Positions 1 through 12,086 of a stretch of 64,000 nucleotides of DNA are shown here, one piece after another. Every line of letters starts with the position of its first letter. The first letter of the stretch is position 1. The notes under the pieces are model-generated. The model was not told where the DNA came from. It was given only the letters and a program-made list of their open reading frames with translations, and made no database searches. The DNA is taken from positions 93,299,501 through 93,363,500 of the forward strand of contig CM060883.1 of NCBI GenBank assembly GCA_030762935.1, written 5' to 3'. The DNA is from Hymenopus coronatus (lineage: Eukaryota; Arthropoda; Insecta; Mantodea; Hymenopodidae). The translations under genes and the position numbers were made by a program.

Positions 1-1365
1 AAAATCTTATTTTTCTGGCAAAGAATTTTGCACTCTGTTGCTGCTTAGAGAAAATGAAGTTAAAATGGAATAAATAATTTCTACTATTGATAAAAGTAAT
101 AATAATAATTGTAAGAATTATTGTTTATGGTGTGTTTTTAAAAGTGCAACATAATTCAGAATAAGTGAAAGTGAAATTGAAATACAGATATGTTGAAGCT
201 TTTTCTAGTCTCTTTGGACATCTATTTTTTGATATAATGGTGTAACATAATTAAATAGTAGAGATTTTTACAGGGAATACATAAGAAAGAAAATGAATGA
301 AAATTTCTAAATAAAAGATTTTATTGTACATTAGTCCATAGATTTACAGATAGTTATTATATGAAAAAATAATTATGTTTTGCATACCTTAGATTTTGGT
401 ATGTACAGTTGTAAATATGTAAATGTTCTTTTATGGTGTCTGAAGTAAATGCCATAGCTATGGAAATGAAAGTATTACTCCCATTTTCATTGAGAAACCA
501 GTGCTAAACTGTACAGTGGAATCTGCAGAAATTCCATTGCTGTGATATTTATTTCAAAATAAATGAGAACAAAGGCAGTATTTTTATGTGCTACTTATAA
601 GCTTCATTGATTTTTTTCTCTGGTTTTGAATAAAGTGGCAAATATCTTGTGCACCTTATATTACTGAGTAGTTTAATGTAAAAATAATCATTCGATAACC
701 ATGTTATAGCAGCTACTTTCCCATGTGGCTTACAAGAATACTATTAAAAATCAATCACAGCAATCTGCATACATAAAATAATGGACTCAAAATTCTCCCT
801 TTTTTTATTAATAGAGTCACCGAGGTTTGATGTTCTTTACACCAACCATGTTTGTATTACTTGCTAAATCATTGAATACATTCCTATAGTTATTTGTCTG
901 ATGCTGGAAAATGTTGTGGTGCTGCACTTCTTCTAAGCAAAACATTTTCATAAGTTTAACATGCCTATATTTGGTAAGTTAGTGAAAATTTGTTATTTAG
1001 TAATTTTTTTTTTTGTGAGGTATTATGTTTTCACCTAATGAAAGAAAAGAAAAATAAATAATTTTATCAATAACTTTTAATTAGGGAAATACAAAAGACA
1101 GTCTTGTCAAATGTTAATGGTCTTTAATTTAATGAATTATGCACTATTTATTTAAATTAAATTTTTGTCTATTTACTGCTCTATAATAATTTGCATTTTT
1201 CAGGGGCTAAAATGTGAACATGTTCATTCCTGGATTTAAGGCCTCCATGCCAGTGCAGTATCTAACGCTAAATGGTACAAATGACTTGTAATGCAGATTT
1301 TGAATCACTAAAGATGACTGCTTTATTGAAGGCAACTAAAAGAACAGCTGAAATCTACCAAAGTA
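1..1365. other. AT-rich stretch, nothing recognised
   Basis: No open frame, tRNA-like box or repeat shared with the rest of the window was seen here. The stretch is strongly AT-rich with short poly-A and poly-T runs. It could be intron, 3' UTR or plain intergenic DNA; the sequence does not decide. Confidence 0.4.
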
Positions 1366-2505
1366 TTAAACACTTACAATATCTTCACAAATCAATAGTT
1401 TTACAGTGGTATCTGTATAGTTTCTCCGGTAGTCTATATTAGGTAGTATTTTCAACTTTTCATGTAAGACAAGACTATGTTGAATTCTGTCTGCCTGTAA
1501 TGATATGTTGTGTGTGTGTATCCTTGCAGAACTGATATGGTAGTAGAGGACATCACCTGTAATAATGCGTAATGCTTGATTTTGAACTTTCTCTACTTTA
1601 TCTACATTTGATTTGTTTGCTGTAATAATTTTTTCACTACCATACTGGAGAATTGGTTTGATATGGCCTTTATATGTATTATTCAATATTTGTCAAGAAC
1701 TTCCCTATTTACTTCCAGTTAATCTTTTCAAAATGGAAAGTCTTCTGCTGGCTTTCTCTGTTACTGTCAATATATGATGTTTCCATGTTAGCTTGTTGTC
1801 AAATGTTAACCCCTAAATATTTATAAGCTTCGATTTGGGCAACTAGAACTTTGTCCAATGTAAGTGAGACTGTTGATGTGTTATGAGAGAGACAGAATAT
1901 TTGATAGTTTGTTTTCTCTGTGTTAACTTGCATATCATTTTCTTTACACCAGCTGGACAGTTTAAAGTGCATCATTCATTTGTGAGGTGAGTTGGTGGTG
2001 ATGTTTTCTTTTCAGTGAAGTTTAAATTACTAGATCATCAGCAAAAAGGGCACAGTTGATATTGTGTGATTCTTTCAATTTTTTGGTAGGTCATTTATCA
2101 TCAGGTTGAAGAGGATAGAGCTGCGGACCAGACCTTGAGGGAGACCTCTTTTTGACTGTTTGAACTTTGATATTGTTTCTCCATATCTAGTAGCAGAAAT
2201 CACTGAATTAAAATATTATAAAACTAACCCAGCATGTTGTTGTTTATGCATATTTTATGCATTTTATCTAATAACTTTATTCGCCAAATTGAATCATAGC
2301 ACTTTTAAAATCTACAAAGACAGCTAATACTGTCTCCTATATCTAAACTATCTTTGATTTCTTGGCTGAGTTTAATTGTTTGTTGAATTGTAGTTTGATA
2401 CTGTCTGAAGCCTGCCTGTGCTGGAATAAATATATTTTGGTTTTCAAGAAATCCATTAAGTCTAGTGCAGATCATCTTTTCCATAAGTGGGGACTCAAAC
2501 AAAAA
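1366..2505 (-). mobile_element. LINE-A fragment (I-type LINE, reverse transcriptase part)
   Basis: Read on the minus strand from 2502, this encodes broken pieces of a non-LTR reverse transcriptase: the 'QAGFRQYQTT' finger motif at about 2400, a frameshifted 'VFVDFKSA' motif A near 2300, a 'PQG' motif at about 2140, a decayed active-site region near 2030, and the post-RT 'IKPILQYGSE...QNQALRIITG' segment at 1540-1660. The order matches an I/jockey-type LINE ORF2. Frameshifts and stops split it into at least four pieces, so it is dead. It resembles the fuller copy at 13.8-18.0 kb. The 5' part and the RNase H end are missing. Confidence 0.8.
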
Positions 2506-2920
2506 TCATTAAAAAGAATAGCAAACTAACTATTGCTCAGTGGAATGCAGGAGATCTGTTTTGGCAGTTACATCACTCATTCACAACCCCTAATTTGACT
2601 GGAGGACTGCACCTACCATTGGTCAGTGGGTCACTTTGACCTAGTCAGGAGGACTACTGACGTTATCTCTCATTGCCAATGAAGAGTCGCTTCGCATGCC
2701 ATGGTAAGTCAGCATGTAAGGCTGAGGTTTCTTCCTTTTTCAGGAAGGAGTAGAGAGATGAAAGGAGAGGAATGGAAAAATAAAGACTCCCTAGCCATCG
2801 GGGTCGGAAAAAAAAGGGATGATCAAGGTAGGTCACAGTGAGGAGCAAGTGCTCAGCTTGGGTACCTTGAGGTCGCCATCCACATATCCCCATCCCCTAG
2901 ATGGGGATCCCTGAGGTTAA
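2500..2920 (+). mobile_element. LINE 5' fragment (UTR and endonuclease start), plus orientation
   Basis: On the plus strand 2520-2570 reads 'LTIAQWNAGDL', like the endonuclease start 'LKILQWNTGAL' of LINE-A at 17.4 kb. The stretch 2740-2900 shares the 'ccatcggggtcgg' type of sequence with the 5' untranslated part of LINE-A near 17.6 kb. This fragment lies in the opposite orientation to the RT fragment just before it, which suggests 5' inversion or two separate insertions. It also contains a short open frame of 76 codons (2663-2893, minus) with no recognisable domain. Confidence 0.4.
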
Positions 2921-4130
2921 AATATATACATTTTTCATTTTAATGCCTCAACTCCATTATTGGCTATCCTTGAATGGATTATGAATTACAACAAAGAGTT
3001 TTACTTAACTAATCCCTACCACTAAAGTGTCTCCTTAAACATGACTTTATTATTCACTATTGGCACATCCACCAAGTGTAATGTTGGAATTCTACTGTGG
3101 GGTGAGTGCAACCAGAAGTATCAGGAGTTCATACTTAACATAAAAAGAGGAAATAAGATCCCTCACAGCCAGCTGATAAGAGCTGTGTGTGTCTGCCAAT
3201 AGATTCATGTTATATAAGCATGTAGTCATCCTGTTGCAAGATGTAACAAACATTCCTCAATGCAGTTTCAGTTGGCGCCAAATAATCCTACCTGTAATTG
3301 TAAAATTAAGTAATGATAATGACTTTGACTTTAGAAGCAATGATGATTTAACCCTTTTAGTGTCAGCCCAAATAGCAAAATACTGTCTGAAAAGTGCCAA
3401 GCAATTTTAGAGGAGAATGCAAGGTTTTAAATTATTAGTAATAAAATGGATACTGAATGGCATAGAGAGCTGAATATTTTTTTTCACTCTTCGTAAACTC
3501 TTTTGTCTACTGTATAATATGCATTATATAGATGAGAATTCTTTTCAAAAATCAAAAGAAAAACTTGAAAATAAAACTAAAAATCCCAAAACAACCAATG
3601 TTTAGACATATAAAAGCTTACTATACAGAAACTTCAGGCTAATTAAATGACAGTATAGATATTTCTTTACTAAAACAGAATTGTGTTTTATTTTTTAAAA
3701 TACAAAAAATGAATTCACGGTACCTGAAACTGAAAAAAAAAAAATCACTAAAAAGCTACACACATAAGCATGATACCACTATAAATGAAAACAGCATAAA
3801 GCAATAGGATACAAATGTAATGTGGATTACTGTACAATTTAGCACTTGTATTATTGCTTAGCTGAATGGTTGATTCACATTGCAATCGTCATCTGGTTAC
3901 ACCTCCATAAATGCATTTTGATAAGCACACTGATTATTTGCATGTGTACAAATTCTGTTGATATCGGATGCATTTTCATTGCTAATGCTGGAATATAATA
4001 TACTGTATCTTCCTCTCATACGTCGATGTCAGAAACTCTTTCATCAAGGTCTGAAAATTCAAATTCACTGACTTTATTCTAATAAATTGTGAACTGCAGC
4101 TCTTATTTTCTCTTTGGTTCATAACCTTCA
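2921..4130. other. AT-rich stretch, nothing recognised
   Basis: No protein domain, RNA gene or repeat could be supported. A 73-codon open frame at 3189-3410 has no recognisable motif and is probably chance. Confidence 0.4.
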
Positions 4131-4131
4131 G

Positions 4132-4278
4132 CTAGACGATGCCATGTTTCAACCAGTATACACAAATACCAGCTTGAGAAATTAAATTTGGAGTGAAGAT
4201 AAGGTCCTGAAATGCTCCAGAAAACCTTTCTCTCTGGCTATGACGTAGAAAGTACATAGGCTCTCCTGCTGGAACATA
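4132..4278 (-). other. Unrecognised 48-codon open frame, possible coding fossil
   Basis: The minus strand holds an open frame with protein-like composition, including 'GEPMYFLRHSQRERF' and 'SQAGICVYWLKHG'. A single-base shift near its end would join it to a second frame reading 'VETWHRLAEGYEPKRK' before a stop. It starts without an ATG and I do not recognise a family. It may be a worn exon or an old transposon piece. The composition is the only argument for coding. Confidence 0.25.
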
Positions 4279-4539
4279 TGAAAAAGGGTTAAGAGAAGAG
4301 CTCCTGAGAGGTTAGGTGCTGCAGCCGTGAATGGGACGAAGTGGAGCAGCCACAAAGTAAGGCAACTCTCCTGCTTGAAGATCGGTAATTGTAAGTAATA
4401 GTTAAACTTTATGTTTCAAAGACCCGGAGAGTGTGACTTGGGTTTCACTGCATCGCATTTTACCATAAAATAAACTAAGTTCCCTTTCCATCAATGACAC
4501 ATTTATCTTAAATGTGTCATTATTTTTGAGGTTTCATTG

Positions 4540-4750
4540 AATTTATATTCAACCCAAAATTTTGATAGGCTTATTTCACTGAAAAAACAGCTTTAAGCCT
4601 CTAAACTCAAAAAGAGTGTTTACCATACATTAAATATACTTACCTAACTTGGTATTCCTTGATGTATCTGCAAATAGCCTAGAAGTTCTCTTCATTTGGA
4701 ATTAATTTTATATAGCTTGTAAACCATAAGAGAAACACACAAACTTAATC
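4540..4750 (+). repeat. R900 dispersed repeat, diverged partial copy
   Basis: Shares the middle section of R900: the 'aatagcct' stretch followed by 'aaaccataagaga' that marks the other copies. It is more diverged than the neighbouring minus copy. Confidence 0.5.
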
Positions 4751-4764
4751 TTTTTTAAAAAAAA

Positions 4765-5650
4765 AAATCTGATGTGTTACACTCACATGCCATTCTACAA
4801 ACTTCTTACATAAGATTATTCTTCTTTCTGCACCTTGTTAATCGAGGTATTCAGCACAATGTTCTTATTACTTAGTTCCTTATAAGTAGGAAAAAAATAA
4901 GGGAATACACTAGGCTAAATCGATAGACAAATGTTTTAAAAGCTGTCGTTATGCGATTGTCATTACAAATGGCTTCTTTTCTTGGTCAGGAGTAGAACAA
5001 AAGAAAAACAGACACTCCCGTCTGAGAAAAGTATAAGCACTTCACAATTGAAACTAATAACAATGAATACCTCGAAAACAGTAAGCTCCACGAAAAAAAC
5101 TGTATATGATGTAAATTGTGTATTTTAACAAAGCCTTCATTTTTTGTATAGTAAGTTTTTGTCTATCTCTTACGGTTTATTAGTTATGCCAAATTAAGCA
5201 AAATTCATCCAGAATAAACAGGTCTTTAGAAGCTATTCGCAGAAAATTCAAGATATACATTTTATTTGTCAGGTAAATATCTTTAGTATACCATATTTTA
5301 ATCAAAATCGTTAGAGCCATTTTTAAGAAAATCAAAATTTTCGAAAAAAGTTCCATGTAAAGGGTAGTTTGGAGTGGGGGGATTTTTCTCAAAATCTTTG
5401 TGTTGCATCCCTGGAAGATGCTGAACTTAAATACCAAGTTTGGTATTTTAGCTACTTTTCGATTTTGAGTTATTGTGTTCACAGACACACACACACACAG
5501 ACCTTTTTCTGGAAATGCTTTTTTTGGATTCAGGGGGTCCTAAAACATATTTCCGGTGAAATCTTCACATCGAATTTTTGGGTGGAATGCAATACTTCTC
5601 TATCCCTATGTACATTGTACATATGGGGCAAGAGAAAGTAAAAATTAGAG
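4765..5650 (-). repeat. R900 dispersed repeat, nearly full-length copy
   Basis: On the minus strand it starts at 5650 with 'atttttactttctct', then an imperfect palindrome, 'caccaaaaattcgat'-like sequence, a (GT)n run, the 'ataccaaacttggtattt' block, 'ggctctaacgattttgatt', 'cttgaattttctg', and ends in 'taacacatcagattttttt' at about 4765. The same order of blocks recurs at 10.5, 11.4, 13.3, 28.5, 57.2 and 61.2 kb. It contains a 104-codon open frame (5180-5494, minus) that recurs in damaged form in other copies but has no recognisable domain. Confidence 0.8.
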
Positions 5651-5749
5651 CTTGCCAAAGAACAGTATTTAGGTCAAGCAAAATGTTTGTGGTAAACAGT
5701 TTCCAAGATATTTCTGTTACTGACTTCATTTTAAAAAAAGTATACTTTT

Positions 5750-6150
5750 TACATTCTCTTTACTTCATGTATAGTAAGGAGAAGAGTATTGCATTCCCCT
5801 CAAAAGTTTGATATCAAGATTTCACCAGAAATAACATAACACATTTTGAGGCTTCTTGAACTTAGAAAAAGAATTTTTGGGAAAAAAGATGTGGGTGGGT
5901 ATGTGTGTGAATTAAATAGCAAACTTAATTTAATATTAGCTTTCACCAAGAATGCAACATAAAATCCTAACTACCCTTAGTGATGGAAAGCTTTTTTAGT
6001 TATATTGTTTTATCAAAAGTGGCTCTAAACATTTTTAAAATTGATGCATGACAAAATGCACATATTGGATTACCTACCTGCAAATAACCAGTGATTTGCT
6101 CTTCATTCTGAATGTAAATCGAAAGAGATGGACAAAATGTGGCAAATACG
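5750..6150 (+). repeat. R900 dispersed repeat, diverged partial copy
   Basis: Shares 'gatttcaccagaaata', a GT-rich run and 'tggctctaa' with the R900 copies, in plus orientation. It is heavily diverged and ends before the 3' part. Confidence 0.55.
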
Positions 6151-6154
6151 ATCG

Positions 6155-6765
6155 TATCGTATCCTGTAGGAGTAAACAAGGTTATGTTTAGTAGTAATTA
6201 AATCAGTACAAAGTATATCCAAAATAATCCTGAAGTAATAAGGAATGCAGGAAGCACAAGATGTTGGTCGAACAGTCATATTACCCCACCACTGGGGAGG
6301 GGCAGAAAATAGCATAACAGTTACCCATTAACTGTTAATACAAGTAGCAAGTATTTACCCAATAATGGTTGTTAAAGTAACAGGGATAGTAACTAGAATG
6401 TTTATAACGCTTACCAAATCTGGGTGACATCATTCATTGTATGTGTAATGTTTATTGGTATCATTTACGTGGAACTAAATAAACTCATTATGCAGTAGTA
6501 ATCTCTTGCACAAGAAATTATGAACACTTTAGTAGCATCGTCAATCTAATGTACCATCTGGTACATTATGTGCTTTGCCTCATATATGCAACCAACTGAA
6601 TGTGTTCATCTTTTGTGATTTTAGATATTAATGTTTGTCTTCTATAGCAACATCACCTTTCAAAATGTCACTTCCATATTTAATGCAACATTCTGTGATA
6701 ATATTTAAGCTATTATATGCTCTATTTCAGTCCTTATCAATAAGTTCTATGTGAGCCCATATTAT
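6155..6765. other. Intergenic, nothing recognised
   Basis: No open frame with a recognisable domain. A 70-codon minus frame at 6103-6315 has no motif and starts inside repeat sequence. Confidence 0.4.
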
Positions 6766-6767
6766 AA

Positions 6768-7110
6768 AAATCTGAAGTGTTCCATTCACATGACTTTCTT
6801 TACAACTCTTTAACAAATTATTGTTAAAAAAACTTATTCTTCTATCACATGCTAATTGCGATAAACATTAGAGAAATAGTTTTACTAAGTACAAGGGAAA
6901 TAAGGAAGTACACTATGCTAAAGTTATAGTCAAACCTCTTAAAAGCCCATTGCCATGTGTTGAAATGCATTTCAACATATGAAAAAAGTTTAATTATTTG
7001 AAAAACTGAAACCAATAGGAAGGAATACCTAAAAAATGGTCAACTCATTGAAAAAAAAGTATATGGTATAACTAGTGTGTTTTAACGAGATCTACATTTT
7101 TTGTGTATGT
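6768..7110 (-). repeat. R900 dispersed repeat, 3' part
   Basis: Minus-strand 3' portion of R900: the plus strand begins 'gaagtgttccattcacatga' and continues through the 'gataaacattag' block to 'gatctacattttttgtgta'. It lies head to head with the plus fragment that follows. Confidence 0.65.
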
Positions 7111-7139
7111 AAACTACACAAAAATAAAGTGTCTTGCAC

Positions 7140-7400
7140 AGCTAATCATTTCAGGAATATTCCACGTTATTACTTTAAATTTTAAAACACTTATGCTTTT
7201 CTCAAATAGGAAATCCACACACATTTCATCTCTCTTTTGTTTAACCCCTGGCAATGGAAAGAGATCCAAATTTCAATGACAATCACATAGCAACAGCTTT
7301 TACAAGATTTGACTGTTGCTTTAGCCTAGTGTATTCCTTTACATATTAGGAACTAAGTAATTAGATCTTTTCTAGTAATGCTTTTTTGTTTTGTCAAGTG
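7140..7400 (+). repeat. R900 dispersed repeat, internal fragment
   Basis: Shares 'cacatagcaaca', 'tagcctagtgtattcc' and 'aggaactaagtaattaga' with the other R900 copies, in plus orientation. Confidence 0.6.
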
Positions 7401-8172
7401 GTAAGCTACTTGTATTTTCTTGAAGTCAAGCTAGGAGCATAGAACTTCAAACAACTTAATTATCTTCTTTTTATAAATCTGACTATAGCTAAAAACAAAG
7501 CAAAGGTTATATGGAAGATAGTAAAAGATGAAGCTAGAAAAAATAAGACAAATGCTAAGGAAAACATCATACTAGACAAAAATGGGGAAAACATTGAAAA
7601 TTCCAAAGAAATAGCTGGGATGTTTAATGAATATTTTAGTCAGGTTGCTGAGAGCTGTCAAAAAGCAAAAGATACTCATCCCCCATTACTATCACAATAA
7701 CTAAAGGCTTAAAAAACAAGCACTCGAGTGGAAGTGATGACATCCCAGATAAAATTGTAAAACAGGCAGCATTCCACCTACTAACTCCTTTGGTGGATAT
7801 TGCAAATTCATTATTGGATATGGGGGTATTTCTGGCAATTCTAAAAACAGCAAAGGTTCGCCCAATATCTCTCCTATCAGTATTTGCAAAAATACTTAAA
7901 AGAGTAATGTACAACAGGTTAATGCCTTTCCTAGAGGCATGCAGCATTTTAAGTAAGTTTCAGTTTGGATTTTGTAAAGGTAAAAACATTAGCAATGCTA
8001 TATTTTCATTCTTAGAATCAATATACAAAGCGTAGGATGACAAAGAAAAGACTGTTGGGCTCTTTCTAGACTTTAGCAAAGCTTTCGACATGGTTAGCCA
8101 TAAAATATTGATTCACAAACTTAACAAATGCGGAGTGAGGGGATTAATTGAAGAATGGTTTAGTTCATATTT

Positions 8173-8217
8173 AAGTAACAGATATCAGTCCGTAGAAGTA
8201 ACAGATATCAGTCCGTA
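8173..8217. repeat. 23-bp tandem duplication inside LINE-B RT
   Basis: The 22-mer beginning 'aagtaacagatatcag' occurs at 8173-8194 and again at 8196-8217, one base apart. The period of 23 is not a multiple of three and shifts the RT frame just after 'NRYQSV'. Confidence 0.9.
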
Positions 8218-9392
8218 AAAGTACTTTCAGCTAAATCAAATGATGTTATAAAGCATGAAGTCCCACAAGGCTCAGTATTAGGTCCACTACTCTTTCTTAT
8301 GTACATAAGCAATCTCCCTCCAAATATTACTCAAGCAAAAAGTGTGTTATTTGCAGATGATACGAGTATCACAATTAGTGACCCTGCCAAAAATAAGTTG
8401 CACAGTAAAACCAGCAAGGTGTTAAAACAAATAGAAAACTGGCTATTGACCAATAAGCTCAAGCTTAACATCGAAAAAACTGTGTATATACAGTTCCATA
8501 ATTATGAACAAGACCCAATGCAAGTTTCTTTCAATGATGTACAAATTACCGAAGTAGAATCCATAAAATTCTTGGGCATATGGGTAGAAGCAAATGTGAC
8601 ATGGGAAACATAGGCATCATCTAAGCAGGAAATTCAACTGTCTGCCCTATGCATTTAGAGTCCTCAAAAGTATTGCCCTTGGAGGGCTTAAAGTCAGCGT
8701 ACTATAGATATGTCCATTCACTGCTCTCATATGGAATAATAGCATGGGGGGGGGGAGCAGCTTCTTGCAGAGACTTAAGGTTCAGAAAAGATTAGTAAAA
8801 ATCATAAAACGATCAGATAGTATCCATAGAATTATCTTGTATATTACCCTTACCTTGTATATATATATATCTTAGAGTTGGTCTCTTTTATACATCAAAA
8901 TTTGGATCTCTTTAAAAGAAACTCAGCCCTACATGACCACAATACAAGAGCCTACATCTCAACACACACAGCCTCACCAGGTGTCTTAAGTCTATATCAC
9001 ATCAGGGTATAAATTTATACAACCATCTTCCAAATAGTGTTAAAGAGCTTAATCACAAAAAATTTAGAATAGCATTAAGAACCATCTCAAAAGTCATTTA
9101 CCACCCATTATTAATGAATATTTCAATCAGAAACTCTAACTTGTTCCACAGAATACAAATTAAATAACTATAAATCATTATTATTTATATTATTATCTTT
9201 GAACCATATTTCTCTTGTGCTTTTTTATTTGTCATTACAGGTCCCATTTTGCAGAAGTAGGAAGGAGCCTGCCGCTGGCACAGAACTATTTTGGATTCTT
9301 TTTACAATTTCTATATATATTTAAACTTATATGTAACAAAAGTTCATTATATTTTGACGATGCCATCGAATCTATATTTCTTCAGGCTGATA

Positions 9393-9396
<4 letters not shown>

Positions 9397-9424
<28 letters not shown>

Positions 9425-9436
9425 CTATATATCTAA
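9397..9436. repeat. (TA)n microsatellite at LINE-B 3' end
   Basis: Perfect (TA)n run of about 28 bases followed by a slightly interrupted stretch, directly after 'gctgataataaa'. The second LINE-B copy also ends at a (TA)n run. Confidence 0.9.
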
Positions 9437-9440
9437 AACC

Positions 9441-9812
9441 TCCTGTCTATATTTACATTTACAACAAATTTGTAATGTGTAATGAAAATTTATTAACAAA
9501 AAGTAGGTGGAATAAAGTTTGGAAAGAAAAGTTTGCCAAAGTGGAGAAAGTCATTGAATGCAACCCATTTTTCAAAGTAAAGTTATATATTTTTCTCTCA
9601 TGGTCATGCAAGGAGCAGAATTTTAAATGATCACACAGAAACGGACTATTTAAAGATATGATTCACTTCAGCCTGCTGTATCTCGCTTTGCCTACAACAA
9701 AATGTCAAACATTAAGCTTTTGTGAGAGTAGTTCGTAGAATTTGCTTGTTAGAGGGTGCAGTTTATAAAAATGTTACATCCATAAAGAGGTTCCAAAATA
9801 GTGGCTTAGCAT
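9441..9812. other. Intergenic, nothing recognised
   Basis: No open frame, tRNA-like box or shared repeat block was identified. Confidence 0.4.
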
Positions 9813-10315
9813 TGGTATCTAGAAACAAATAATTTACTCTCCCCCGATCAAGCTGGATTTAGGCAAATTGTACATCCAAGTCAAGATATTAAAGACAATT
9901 TCAATAAGAGAAAAGCTAGCTTAGCAATATTTGTGGATCTACAAGGAGTGTATGGCTCTATATGGGGATTTAAATTATTAGAAAATATGCAAAGGTAACA
10001 TGCTTCAGTGGATCAGAAATTTTATTATCCATTTCATTGCTACAGATTATGAAGCCAACTTGCTAAGTATCAAAGGCTTACCACAAGATTCGATTCTTAG
10101 TACCACATTATCCAATACCTATATTAATGATCTATCTAAACACACAGAAAATCCCAAACAAAAATTCTACTTTTTGCTGACATTGTAATATGGACTTCAA
10201 AACCAAAGCCAACAGTTAACAAATAACATCCTTCTCATTTAGAAACCTGGACATCCCAAAATATAATTAAGATAAATATACAGAAGACAAATTATCAATT
10301 ATTTTTGTTAAGAAA
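9813..10315 (+). mobile_element. LINE-A fragment (I-type RT), 5'-truncated
   Basis: Plus-strand RT remnants in order: 'LSPDQAGFRQ' at 9840, motif A 'AIFVDLQG' with 'YGSIW' at 9930-9965, a decayed 'GLPQDSILSTTLSNTYINDL' block at 10075-10135, 'LLFADIVIW' (active-site Asp pair damaged) at 10170, and 'INIQKTNYQLFLL' at 10270. The arrangement and the last motif match the full LINE-A at 13.8-18.0 kb. Stops and frameshifts occur throughout. SINE-2 follows immediately. Confidence 0.75.
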
Positions 10316-10319
10316 CCAT

Positions 10320-10520
10320 AGACCTCAGCATGGCTTCCTTCGGATGGGAAGTAAAACTGTTGGTCATGTATCATAGATTTATGGCATGTAAAAGAACCTC
10401 AGGCCTGAAAAAGAGGCCTCTGAGCAAAATTAAGTGGTCTTTCATGCCCAGTATTGAATGGGATGCTGAGAACCACAGCAGTTAAAGAGCATCCATATAT
10501 AAAACTCCATTATCATTTTT
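10320..10520 (+). mobile_element. SINE-2 body, copy 1
   Basis: Contains the SINE-2 body from 'agcatggcttccttcgg' through 'gtaaaagaacctcagg', 'cctctgagcaaaatta', 'gaatgggatgctgagaacc' to 'taaagagcatccat'. The tRNA-like head is absent, so it is 5'-truncated. Three further copies occur at 12.1, 55.5 and 58.3 kb. Confidence 0.75.
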
Positions 10521-10534
10521 CCCTTTATTTCAAA

Positions 10535-11412
10535 GAGAGCATGATTTGCCTTTCTCTACATGTACATAGTATATAGAGAAGCTATTGTACTGCACCCAAA
10601 AATTCAGTGTTGAGATTTCACGGCAAATACATGTTGAGGGCCTGAGTCCGAAGAAAGCCTTTTCAAAAAAAAAAAAAGGTCCGTGTGTGAGGACAGCATA
10701 GCTCAAAAAGACTGTTAAATACCAAACTTAGTATTTAAGTTTGGTATCTTCCAGGGATAAGATGCAAACGATTTTCAGAAAATCACCATACCCCAAACTG
10801 CCCTTTACATGGAAAATTTTTCAAAAATCTTTCTCATAAATGACTACAATTTTGATTACCTTATGTATAAGATATTTTATGACAAACGAAATGTATATCT
10901 TGAATTTTCTGAGAATAGCCTCTGAAGACCTCTTCATTCCGGATCACTTTCATGTAATTGGCAAACCGTAAGAGAGATACAAAGATGTAATACACAAAAA
11001 ATGTAGAGCTCATTAAAACACATAATTAATGTAATATACTTTTTTTTTTGTGTAGAGTTGATTGTTTTCGAGATATGGATTATTGGTTTTATGTTAAGTC
11101 AATTAAACTTTTCTCAAACAGTAAGAGACCTTTTTTCTCATTTCTCCTTTGTTTACTCCTGACAAGCAAAGATATTGTCATTTCAATTGTTTCATATAGT
11201 GACCGGCTTTTAAAGGACGAGGCTATCACTTTAGCCTGTGCATTTTCTTATTTTCCTTCTACTTACAAGGAAGCTAGTAATTAGACTAGTTCTGCTTATG
11301 TTTATCTTGATTATCATGATGTAAATAACAGATTAATGTTTTGAATAAAAGGTTTGTTTACCCAACAGCTAGAGGACATCATGTAAATGCAACACATTAG
11401 ATTTTTCCTTCC
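10535..11412 (+). repeat. R900 dispersed repeat, nearly full-length copy
   Basis: Begins with an imperfect palindrome around 'ctttctctacatgtacatag' and runs through all the R900 blocks to 'gcaacacattagattttt'. It carries an A-run where other copies have 'ccaaaaaaaagc'. Confidence 0.8.
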
Positions 11413-11424
11413 TTTACCCATATT

Positions 11425-12086
11425 ATGTACAAAATGTATTCAGATGGTATGTATTGCACCCAAAAATTTGATACTGAGATTTCACATGAAGTATATTCTT
11501 TGAGACCCCCTGAATAAAAAAAAAAAAAAAAAAGCATTTTTAGAAAAATGTCCATGTGTGTGTGTGTGCAACATAGCTCAAAAATGAAAAGGCCGCTAAA
11601 TACCCAACTTGGTACTTCAGTTCAGTGTCTACCAAGAAAATCCCCCTCAGCCCCAATTACCCTTTACATGGAAAATGTTTCGAACATTTTGATTTTCTCA
11701 AAAATGGCTCTAACAATTTTGATTAATATATCGTATGTTAAGTATATGTATATGACAAATAAAACGCATATCATGAATTTTCTGGGAAAAGCTTTTGATA
11801 GCTTGTTTAGTCTGGATGAATTTTGCATAACTGGTAAACCATAAGAGATAGATAAAAACCTACTACACAAAAAATGTAGATCAGGTTAAATCACACAAAT
11901 AATGTAATCTACATTTTTTTTTTTTTCTCGTGGAGTTGACTCTTCGAGATGTTCCTTATTATTAGTTTCTGTTTTAAAATACTTTCTGTTCTCATATGGG
12001 AACTTATCAGCTGCTGGCTATGCTAAGAAATGGATTTCGATCCCATAGCAACCACATTTTAAAATATTTGGCTATTGGTTTAAAAT
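11425..12086 (+). repeat. R900 dispersed repeat, copy interrupted by SINE-2
   Basis: Starts near 'attgcacccaaaaatttgat' and runs to 'catagcaaccacattt'. The terminal block 'gtgaatggaacacac' with 'agatttttt' reappears at 12392-12416, after the SINE-2 copy, so SINE-2 appears to have landed in the 3' part of this copy. Confidence 0.75.

Larger units (their letters stand above)
7475..9440 (+). mobile_element. LINE-B copy 1 (jockey/CR1-type LINE), 5'-truncated and decayed
   Basis: The plus strand encodes the C-terminal part of a non-LTR reverse transcriptase: linker from 7480, a finger region with 'RPISLLSVFAKILKRVMYNRL' split into frames at 7860-7920, 'SKFQFGFCKGKN' at 7950, motif A 'LFLDFSKAFD' at 8060, and an intact 'FADDTSI' active site at 8350. 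The C-terminal segment follows to about 9165, then a 3' UTR ending in a (TA)n run. A 23-bp direct duplication at 8173-8217 and several stops break the frame. There is no RNase H. It is the same family as the minus copy at 24.8-28.0 kb. Confidence 0.85.

Noticed and set aside
40..1300. A 3' UTR of a gene to the left of the window
   Set aside because: AT-richness alone is compatible, but there is no coding end or convincing signal to support it.
9291..9482. Tyr/Ile-rich 63-codon frame
   Set aside because: Mostly translation of the (TA)n microsatellite.
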